Source: a virus. From it: 33,984 bases of DNA. Each line of letters opens with the position of its first letter. Positions within the stretch are counted from its first letter, which is position 1. A program made the translations under genes and the position numbers. The notes under the pieces were generated by a model. The model ran no database searches. It saw nothing but the letters and a program-made list of their open reading frames with translations, and was not told where the DNA came from. Below, piece after piece: positions 19,253-25,461 of this stretch. Location of the stretch: the IMG/VR virus record IMGVR_UViG_3300043313_000271, positions 1 through 33,984 of that record; one strand, 5' to 3'.

Positions 19253-20244
19253 TGGCCTTCAACTGGGTTCAGTTCCTTGACTCGAACCACGTTCACTATG
19301 CGACCTCGGGACCTAACGTGTCCCGGGGTCACGTCGCAGTGAAGTGTCCGTTCTGCGGGTCGCAAGACCCGTCAGAGCACATGTCTCTCAACCTTAAGCA
19401 CGGCGGCTGGCGTTGCTTCCGCAATCACAATCATTCGGGCAAGTCCCCCGTGTACCTGGTGCAGGCGCTCATATCCTGTTCTAGGGAGCGAGCACAGGCG
19501 ATTGTCGGGGAAGGCGTGTTCATACCCGACGATTTCCTAGGGACGGTTCGTGGCCTCATTGCTCCCCAGCAAACGGCGCCCCGGGCGCCCCTGATCATGC
19601 CCCCTGACTTCAAGCCGTTCGGCACGGGCCTGCCCAGTAGCGAGCGCTTCATGAAGTATCTGCTTGATCGCGGGTTCTCGCGTCAGCAAATCAATCTCAT
19701 GACAAAGCGGTGGGGCCTGCGCTACTCCACGTCTGGCAAGTTCAAGGGCCGCATTATTTTCCCCGTTACATTCGACGGGGAACTGATGACGTACACAGGT
19801 CGCACGATCTACAAGGACGTTGAACTCCGCTACAAGACGCTGAGCTATGACCCCGAACTCGAGGAGACCCCAGCGGTCGGGCCGATCTCCGACTACCTGT
19901 TGTTCTTCGACAAACTCAAACGCAACAAACGCGACGCCGACACCTTGATCTTTTGTGAAGGCCCGTTCGATGCGCTCAAGGTCAATGTGCTCGGCAGGCC
20001 TCACGGCATCATGGCGACGTGCTTCTTTACTGCGTCACCCTCGCAAGGGCAGATCGATCTTGCGGGTGACCTGGTCTCTGTGTTCAAGCGTCGATACTTG
20101 ATGCTTGATCAGGGCACGCTCGCGACGGCACTCAGAACCCAGATCGACATGTCCACACTTGTCCACAGGGTATTGACATTGCCGAAACACGTTAAAGACC
20201 CCGGCGATTTGGACGAGCAATCGTTGCTCGACATTGTGCCTTGA
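19252..20244 (+). CDS. DNA primase (zinc finger plus TOPRIM)
   Basis: 330 residues from ATG 19252, which overlaps the previous stop; ATG 19243 is possible. N-terminal zinc-binding region CPFC (32-35) with Cys55 and His59/61, a CHC2-like finger for template recognition. The TOPRIM domain has LIFCEGPFDAL with Glu236 and Asp240, and a following LMLDQG (Asp286). No helicase domain, so it works with the separate DnaB-like helicase at 7266. It would make RNA primers for the polymerase at 25461. Length suits a compact phage primase. Confidence 0.85.
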   Translation: MAFNWVQFLDSNHVHYATSGPNVSRGHVAVKCPFCGSQDPSEHMSLNLKHGGWRCFRNHNHSGKSPVYLVQALISCSRERAQAIVGEGVFIPDDFLGTVRGLIAPQQTAPRAPLIMPPDFKPFGTGLPSSERFMKYLLDRGFSRQQINLMTKRWGLRYSTSGKFKGRIIFPVTFDGELMTYTGRTIYKDVELRYKTLSYDPELEETPAVGPISDYLLFFDKLKRNKRDADTLIFCEGPFDALKVNVLGRPHGIMATCFFTASPSQGQIDLAGDLVSVFKRRYLMLDQGTLATALRTQIDMSTLVHRVLTLPKHVKDPGDLDEQSLLDIVP

Positions 20245-20459
20245 CGAGATCGAGGGGATCGTGCCTTATGCACACCTCTCACGAAAACATCAGCGGCGGA
20301 TGCGATTGCCCTAAAGCAGGCTAGACCTCTCCAAGGGCGGTCATCATCGCGGAGACTACGGGGGCCCGTTACGCCGCACCCCCGACCTTTCTTTGTGCCT
20401 CACCGCGTCAACTGTCATCATACCAACGAAAGCTTGCAATGGGTATCGGGGAAACAAAC
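20245..20459 (+). other. Intergenic region with a tiny ORF and a GC hairpin
   Basis: Holds an 18-codon frame (20268-20324) with GAGGGG upstream, encoding MHTSHENISGGCDCPKAG, too short to call a gene. A terminator-like hairpin at 20359-20384 follows. The last ~60 bases lead to the sigma-like gene; no strong promoter boxes are seen. The final bases, from 20449, belong to the 25-base string shared with 11281-11305. Confidence 0.4.
20359..20394 (+). terminator. Terminator-like hairpin after primase
   Basis: CGGGGG (20359-20364) pairs with CCCCCG (20379-20384) around a 14-base loop, followed by ACCTTTCTTTG. The pyrimidine-rich tail gives moderate support for intrinsic termination. Confidence 0.5.
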
Positions 20460-20981
20460 ATGGATCAGGGAGTGCGCGGCTGGATTTATAAAACCGCCCG
20501 CGAGAATATGTGGCGCGTCTCAAATCATATTGACTTGGCCGACCTTATGCAGGACGGCTTTCTAGTGTGGCATCGCGTGTACATCAAGTACCCGAACGTC
20601 ACAGAGCAAAAGCATCGCATGGCTCTTTTCAAAACCGCCTTCACCAATCACATCCACGACCTATCGAAAAAGCGCAGCCGGCTTGACCTCATTGCAGAGG
20701 CCGATCTCGACACGCCTATGGACGTCATGCTCGAGGGCGAAGACCCGACGAGTGACCCTGACCTCGCGTTCATTGTCAAGCAACTGCCGCCCGCCCTTAT
20801 GCGGGTTCTCTCCCGTGTGATCGAAAGCAACGGCCCCTACCGTCTCCGCCTTGATCGCACTCGCGAAACGACGAATGAACGTCTCTGCCGTTTCGCAGGC
20901 CTAGACCCCACCAAGCGCAACGTTCAAGCCGCCGTACTCCAGTATCTGGCGGGAGCACGTTTACACCCTCAGTATGATTGA
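20460..20981 (+). CDS. Sigma-factor-like protein
   Basis: 173 residues from ATG 20460; ATG 20439 is in frame but has a poorer site. Residues 25-75 (VSNHIDLADLMQDGFLVWHRV, then MALFKTAFTNHIHDLSKKRSR) resemble sigma-70 region 2: a D-L-x-Q-x-G core-binding helix followed by the DNA-melting and -10 helix. The C-terminal part is less clear, and no certain region 4 was seen. It may direct RNA polymerase to later phage promoters. The start region is identical over 25 bases to that of the minus ORF at 11294. A strong hairpin follows. Confidence 0.65.
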   Translation: MDQGVRGWIYKTARENMWRVSNHIDLADLMQDGFLVWHRVYIKYPNVTEQKHRMALFKTAFTNHIHDLSKKRSRLDLIAEADLDTPMDVMLEGEDPTSDPDLAFIVKQLPPALMRVLSRVIESNGPYRLRLDRTRETTNERLCRFAGLDPTKRNVQAAVLQYLAGARLHPQYD

Positions 20982-20987
20982 ATAGGA

Positions 20988-21030
20988 GCTACCGACACCT
21001 GACGAGCGCGTTCTCGTCGGGTGCGGTAGC
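20988..21030 (+). repeat. Very stable 18-bp hairpin before queD
   Basis: GCTACCG pairs with CGGTAGC, then CACC with GGTG, then T-G, then GACGAG with CTCGTC, around the loop CGCGTT, with only one bulged A (20995). It begins six bases after the sigma-like gene and ends 30 bases before queD. No T-run follows. It may be a terminator, an RNase III-type processing site or a regulatory leader. Confidence 0.75.
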
Positions 21031-21060
21031 CTGCCTACATCATCACACAGGGGGTTGACC

Positions 21061-21510
21061 GTGTATCACGTTACAAAACATTATCCGCACTCGCTCGGCC
21101 TGTCCGCATGCTTCCGTCAGCATCGCGCCATGTCGCATTGCAATCAACTGCATGGCTACGCGCTCGCGTTCACGTTTGAGTTCGAGGCCATCGATCTCAA
21201 CGCGCAGAACTGGGTCATCGACTTTGGGTCAATGCGGCCCGTCAAGTCATGGCTTGAAGATACGTTCGATCACCGCCTGCTGTTCGCAGCCGACGATCCC
21301 GAACGTGATTTGATCTACGACCTCGCACGTCGCAAGGTCGCAAACATTCTTGAACTCGAGCGTGTGGGCTGCGAAGCCTTCGCCAAACTCGCGTTCAAGT
21401 TTACCAAGGACTGGCTCGCATCGATGGGCCAGGTCGCACGTGTACGACTCACGAAGGTTACGGTCGCGGAGCATGACGGCAATAGCGCCGCGTACTCCGA
21501 ACCCTTGTGA
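21061..21510 (+). CDS. queD: 6-carboxytetrahydropterin synthase QueD-like
   Basis: 149 residues from GTG 21061, with AGGGGG six bases upstream (TTG 21055 has no spacing). The PTPS/QueD family converts dihydroneopterin triphosphate to 6-carboxytetrahydropterin. Visible: His21 in CFRQHRAM, the catalytic Cys27 in SHCNQLHGY, His31, WVIDFGSMRPVK (substrate-binding strand) and DHRLL. In the family the HGH motif supplies two zinc ligands; here it is HGY, with Tyr33 in the second place, so metal binding may differ. It works between FolE and QueE. Confidence 0.85.
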   Translation: MYHVTKHYPHSLGLSACFRQHRAMSHCNQLHGYALAFTFEFEAIDLNAQNWVIDFGSMRPVKSWLEDTFDHRLLFAADDPERDLIYDLARRKVANILELERVGCEAFAKLAFKFTKDWLASMGQVARVRLTKVTVAEHDGNSAAYSEPL

Positions 21511-21554
21511 AACGATACGACCCCCCGCGCCACTGGCATCAACAGGAGTAACCA

Positions 21555-22382
21555 ATGCCAAAGTCGAAAATGCAAGCTGAGTTCTTGAAGGCAACGAAGC
21601 TCGACGCCGACGAGTACGAGAACCGCCAAGACTTTCTCACGGCGGTGGTTGAGAAGGTCAACACGTTCAAGGACCCGCAGTGGGACAAGCTGAGCGAGGA
21701 CGCGCAGAATTGGATCAATGATGCGATCAAGAAGGTGAAGGCCAAGAAGCGCGTGCCCGAGTTCCCGGATGTCGGCTCGGTCCCTGCTGACGATGACGAG
21801 GACGAGGCGCCGAAGAAGAAGGCCAAGAAGCCCGTAGTCGAAGATGACGACGACGAGGAAGAGGCCCCGCCGAAGAAAAAGAAAAAGCCCGTCGCCGAAG
21901 ATGACGACGACGAAGAAGAGGCTGCCGACGACGACGAGGCCGAAGAAGCCGACGAGGACGAGGACGACGAACCCGCTCCGAAGAAAAAGAAAAAGCCCGT
22001 CGCCGAAGAAGATGACGACGACGAGGAGCCGGCCCCGAAGAAAAAGAAGAAGGTCGTCGCGGCTGACGATGACGACGACGAGGACGAAGCCCCCAAGAAA
22101 AAGAAGAAGGCCAAGCCGGCCGACGATGACGACGACGAGGAAGACGAGAAGCCGGCTAAGAAAAAGGCTGCGAAGATCGAAGCGAAGCCGACCGGAGTCA
22201 AGGTGGCCATCAAGACGGCCATCATCGAGAACCCGGAGATCACGGTCGATGCTCTGATCAAGAAGCTGGGCAAGGGCGGCGCTCCTGTTTCGAAGGTCAC
22301 GGTCTCCAACGTTCGCGCGGAGTTCCGCCACACGCTCCGCGTCCTCAAGGACCTGGGCAAACTCAAGGGCGTTGATTTCTAA
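21555..22382 (+). CDS. Polyampholyte repeat protein with folded ends
   Basis: 275 residues, AGGAG upstream. An N-terminal helical domain (about 1-70, SKMQAEFLKATKLDADEYEN) and a C-terminal winged-helix-like part (about 212-275, VKVAIKTAIIENPEITVDAL, VSKVTVSNVRAEFRHTLRVL) flank ~140 residues alternating DDDDEEE blocks with PKKKKKP blocks, about six units. The same blocks form the tail of the gp32-like protein at 30290. Such charge-block tracts are disordered and can drive condensation or steer binding. An intrinsic terminator follows. Confidence 0.8.
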   Translation: MPKSKMQAEFLKATKLDADEYENRQDFLTAVVEKVNTFKDPQWDKLSEDAQNWINDAIKKVKAKKRVPEFPDVGSVPADDDEDEAPKKKAKKPVVEDDDDEEEAPPKKKKKPVAEDDDDEEEAADDDEAEEADEDEDDEPAPKKKKKPVAEEDDDDEEPAPKKKKKVVAADDDDDEDEAPKKKKKAKPADDDDDEEDEKPAKKKAAKIEAKPTGVKVAIKTAIIENPEITVDALIKKLGKGGAPVSKVTVSNVRAEFRHTLRVLKDLGKLKGVDF

Positions 22383-22406
22383 CGTCTGAACGACACGACA
22401 CAAGAG

Positions 22407-22437
22407 GGGTCGGGTGATCAAACGCCCGGCCCTTTTT
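22407..22437 (+). terminator. Intrinsic terminator
   Basis: GGGTCGGGTG (22407-22416) pairs with CGCCCGGCCC (22423-22432) with two G-U pairs, loop ATCAAA, followed by TTTTTCTC. The most classical terminator in the window; it ends the queD-21555 unit. Confidence 0.9.
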
Positions 22438-22555
22438 CTCGGTTCCCATATCCAATTACAGGCCCCCAGCAACGCGGCGCGTTCTCGCGACGTGCATTGC
22501 CCCGCCCGGGCCCCGTTACACACCCCCATCCCGCTCGTATTCAAAGGACGCCGCT
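22438..22555 (+). other. Intergenic leader before folE
   Basis: 118 bases, very GC-rich after about 22470. It must hold a promoter for folE if the terminator at 22407 is efficient, but no convincing -35/-10 pair was found. It contains a CGCGTTCTCGCG inverted repeat. No ORF. Confidence 0.35.
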
Positions 22556-23149
22556 ATGCAGGGATTCCCCGACGATGACGACATGGACGCGATAAGGTCC
22601 CTCTTGCAGTTACTCGATCCCGACGCCGACCGCGAGGGCCTACGCGAAACGCCCGACCGCGTGCTCAAGGCGTGGAAGGAGTGGACTGCAGGCTATCACG
22701 TTGATACCGACCTACTCCTCAAGACATTCAAAGACGGAGCAGACTCATATGACGAAATGGTCTTTGTGGGCTGCATCCCGTTCTACTCAACGTGTGAGCA
22801 TCACCTCGCCCCCTTCTTCGGTGTGGCTCATGTCGGTTATATCCCAAGCGGTAGCATCGTGGGGTTATCGAAGCTCCCGCGATTGGTTGACGCTTTTGCA
22901 CGTCGTCTATCTGTACAGGAGCGAATTACAACGCAGATCGCAGAGACGTTGGTGAAGGTGCTCAAGCCGAGAGGGTGCGGCGTCGTGTTGCAGGCCAGGC
23001 ATATGTGCATGGAGTCCCGCGGCATCAATCGTCCCGGGACCGTGACGACAACGGCCGCAATGCGAGGAGCACTCAAGACCGAGCCCGACGCTCGCGCAGA
23101 GTTCTACAAAATGATCGACCAAGCAAAGGGGGTGGGCATTGGCTGCTAG
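22556..23149 (+). CDS. folE: GTP cyclohydrolase I
   Basis: 197 residues, AAAGGA upstream. Catalyses GTP to dihydroneopterin triphosphate, the entry step to 7-deazaguanines. The family core is intact: FYSTCEHHLAPFFG with zinc ligands Cys80 and His83, VGLSKLPRLVDAFARRLSVQERIT, and third ligand Cys151 in RHMCMESRG. Length is typical. Overlap of 11 bases with the DpdA-like gene links precursor supply and DNA modification. A role in folate supply alone is less likely given queD and queE. Confidence 0.95.
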   Translation: MQGFPDDDDMDAIRSLLQLLDPDADREGLRETPDRVLKAWKEWTAGYHVDTDLLLKTFKDGADSYDEMVFVGCIPFYSTCEHHLAPFFGVAHVGYIPSGSIVGLSKLPRLVDAFARRLSVQERITTQIAETLVKVLKPRGCGVVLQARHMCMESRGINRPGTVTTTAAMRGALKTEPDARAEFYKMIDQAKGVGIGC

Positions 23150-24422
23150 AGAACGATTGGTCCCGGAGTTCGAGAAGCGCATGGCCAAGCGTGAACGCGA
23201 GGTGATGGAGTTCGAAGGCCGAGCGAAGGTGAAGCAGAAGCCTAAGGTCAACCTATTCCTTGACTCCGGTGTGTTCAGTGCGTGGTCCCGCAAGGACGCG
23301 CCCGGGATCGATGCGTCGATTAAAGACAAGGTCAAGCGCGTGCTCAACGTCAAGAACTACGCGAAGTTCATCAAGAAGCATGAACACCTGCTCGAGTGTT
23401 ACGCGACGATGGACGAGATACCTGGGACGTTCGGAACGAAGCGCACGCAGAAGCAGGTCGAGCAATCGGCCAAGAAGTCATATGACAATCAGCAGGAGCT
23501 CAAGTCGCTTGGCTGCACGCCGATACCGATCTTCCATCAGGGCGAACCGTTCGATTGGCTCGAGCGTTATGTCAGGGACGGCGAACCTTATGTGGGTATC
23601 GCGACGATCAAGGACACGACTGCCACTGAACAACGCGAGTGGCTTGACCGCGCGTTCTCCGTGATCACGGACAGCAAGGGTCGTCCCTTCGTCAAGACAC
23701 ATGGGTTCGGCATCACAAACATTTCGCTGCTGTGGCGTTACCCGTGGTTCACCGTTGACTCGACAACATGGAGTTTGGCCGCAGGGTTCGGTCTGATCTA
23801 TGTGCCGGGCATCGATCACGACCACGTGCCCGACTACTCCAGACTCCCCATGCGCATCATAACGTCAGGCCGAACGCAGAAGGCGTGGTCGAGCTCCAAG
23901 CGTCAGTACGAAGGGCTGAACCCCGTCGACCTCGCATGGGTTCAGCGATGGCTCAAGCACGTTGGTATCACGCAAGAGGAAGCCCGATACAAGAGCGCGT
24001 CACGTCGCAAGGCGTGTCTCAAGTACTTCGTGGAGTTCGGCGAACACTATAAGATCCAGCCGTTCGATCATGACTTCCGTCACACCAACAATGGCCTGCT
24101 CGACCCGCTGCCTGACATGTCGGGACTCAAGCCCCCGAAACTCTGGCCGCACATGCGGGTGATCATGGCGACGATGATGCACAACGGCCAGTTCTCCATG
24201 ATACTCAACGATGCCGGCTCATGGAACCGACTGGTCTCCTATTGGGAAATCATCGACCGCGATCACTCCGACCTCGAGAAGTTTGTCATGCAAGGCATGA
24301 CCGACCTGAACTACAAGCCGCGCCCAGCCCGCGAGGACTGGAGCAATGATACCTTCATCTCACGTCGCGCCATGCAACACCTCGAAAGGATCAATGCCAA
24401 TGGAAACGAAGACCTTGATTGA
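23139..24422 (+). CDS. dpdA: DpdA-like 7-deazaguanine DNA transglycosylase
   Basis: 427 residues from TTG 23139 (AAGGGGG upstream); ATG 23181 is an alternative without a good site. Shows the tRNA-guanine-transglycosylase-like barrel of phage DpdA proteins: LFLDSGVFSAW (Asp42), CYATMDEIPG, CTPIPIFHQGEPFDWLERY, YVGIATIKDT, HGFGITNISLLWRYPWFTVD with a later Asp in VDSTTW as possible nucleophile. It would swap guanine in DNA for the base made by FolE, QueD and QueE. N-terminus MAARERL carries the RERL string. Overlaps folE and the clamp gene. Assignment rests on motifs and context. Confidence 0.8.
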   Translation: MAARERLVPEFEKRMAKREREVMEFEGRAKVKQKPKVNLFLDSGVFSAWSRKDAPGIDASIKDKVKRVLNVKNYAKFIKKHEHLLECYATMDEIPGTFGTKRTQKQVEQSAKKSYDNQQELKSLGCTPIPIFHQGEPFDWLERYVRDGEPYVGIATIKDTTATEQREWLDRAFSVITDSKGRPFVKTHGFGITNISLLWRYPWFTVDSTTWSLAAGFGLIYVPGIDHDHVPDYSRLPMRIITSGRTQKAWSSSKRQYEGLNPVDLAWVQRWLKHVGITQEEARYKSASRRKACLKYFVEFGEHYKIQPFDHDFRHTNNGLLDPLPDMSGLKPPKLWPHMRVIMATMMHNGQFSMILNDAGSWNRLVSYWEIIDRDHSDLEKFVMQGMTDLNYKPRPAREDWSNDTFISRRAMQHLERINANGNEDLD

Positions 24423-25461
24423 AGCACTGCGGAACGTCGACCCCGCGCGCTCCGTCACAAACAGTGCTGAGGTCATGAAGACCTTTTGGTTCACGGGGAA
24501 ACGTGTGATGGCTTTCAACGGGGGCATTGCTCTTGCCGTCCCGTTCAAGTCAGAGTTCGTCGGCGCTGTGCAGGCCACGCTGTTCCCCCTGCTCGCATCG
24601 TCCGCGGCCCCTGAGTGTGAGTTTGTCATGACCGACAAGGGTGTGACGATCAAGGCCGGCGCGTCGAAGTTCAAACTGTTGTCAATGGACCCGGATCAAT
24701 TCAACTTCTCGATGCCGAAGTTCCCGGAGACGTCGCTGCCCATCGTTGACGTGGGCAAGTTCCTGATCGCACTCAAGGCGTGCAAACGTTCGCTTGGCGC
24801 GGAGACGTCCGAGTCTTCGTTCAAGGGCATCACTATGATACCTGAGGGCAAGGTGCTGCACATGTTTGGGTATGATCGCCTGACGCTGACGCATTGCCAA
24901 ATCAAACTCAAGGGCGAGGTCGGGTGGGATCGTGTCGTGGTGCCGACCGCCGTGGTCGATCAATTGATCCGCATCACTGAGGGGGCGACCGAACTCACGC
25001 TCGCGATTGACGACAAGGTGCTGCTTGCTAATTGTCAGGGCGTGATCCTCTGGGGCGCGCTCGAGGATCAGGATCGCAAGAACCGCGACTTCGTTGATCA
25101 GTCTCGCAGTTACAAGAAGGAGGCCAAGTCAACAATCGACGTGGGCGACAAGAAGTTCGCGCAGAAGTTCCCGATGATGCTCGAGCGCAGCGTGATCATA
25201 TCGGCCGACGCGGTCGAGAGCACGAAGCTCAAGATCACCATCGCCGAGAATAAAATCAACTTCTATTCGAAGTCAACGCGCGGCGTCGTCGAAGACTCGA
25301 TCATGCCGCCGGCTGGGCAGAAGCATCATGACGTAGAGATCCGCGTGCCACCCGCGCGATTGTTGCAGGGCCTCGAACTCGGCTCCCTGTCAATCACAGA
25401 GAAGGCCGCGATCCTCTCGAACCATGATCAATCGATCTCCTACCTGATCGCGAGCGACTGA
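24400..25461 (+). CDS. DNA polymerase sliding clamp, DnaN-like
   Basis: 353 residues from ATG 24400, AAAGGA nine bases upstream; ATG 24394 is too close to that site. Length and repeated beta-alpha pattern suit the three-domain bacterial beta clamp, strongly diverged: FNGGIALAVPF, DQFNFSMPKFPE, LHMFGYDRLTLTHCQIKL (like the DGHRL region), then VEIRVPPARLLQGLELGS and a C-terminal end ISYLIASD. It would tether the polymerase encoded directly after it. The clamp loader at 28635 supports the call. No phage gp45-type features. Confidence 0.72.
   Translation: METKTLIEALRNVDPARSVTNSAEVMKTFWFTGKRVMAFNGGIALAVPFKSEFVGAVQATLFPLLASSAAPECEFVMTDKGVTIKAGASKFKLLSMDPDQFNFSMPKFPETSLPIVDVGKFLIALKACKRSLGAETSESSFKGITMIPEGKVLHMFGYDRLTLTHCQIKLKGEVGWDRVVVPTAVVDQLIRITEGATELTLAIDDKVLLANCQGVILWGALEDQDRKNRDFVDQSRSYKKEAKSTIDVGDKKFAQKFPMMLERSVIISADAVESTKLKITIAENKINFYSKSTRGVVEDSIMPPAGQKHHDVEIRVPPARLLQGLELGSLSITEKAAILSNHDQSISYLIASD

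Noticed and set aside
21315-22544. Antisense frames of 275-409 residues opposite the acidic/basic repeat gene
   Set aside because: Ser/Phe and Leu/Val repeats are the mirror of the GAC/GAA/AAG codon repeats; not independent genes. The same applies to the frames opposite 30884-31600.
22438-22555. preQ1-type riboswitch before folE or queD
   Set aside because: Neither leader shows the short H-type pseudoknot with an A-rich tail; only an ordinary hairpin (20988-21030) and GC-rich sequence are present.
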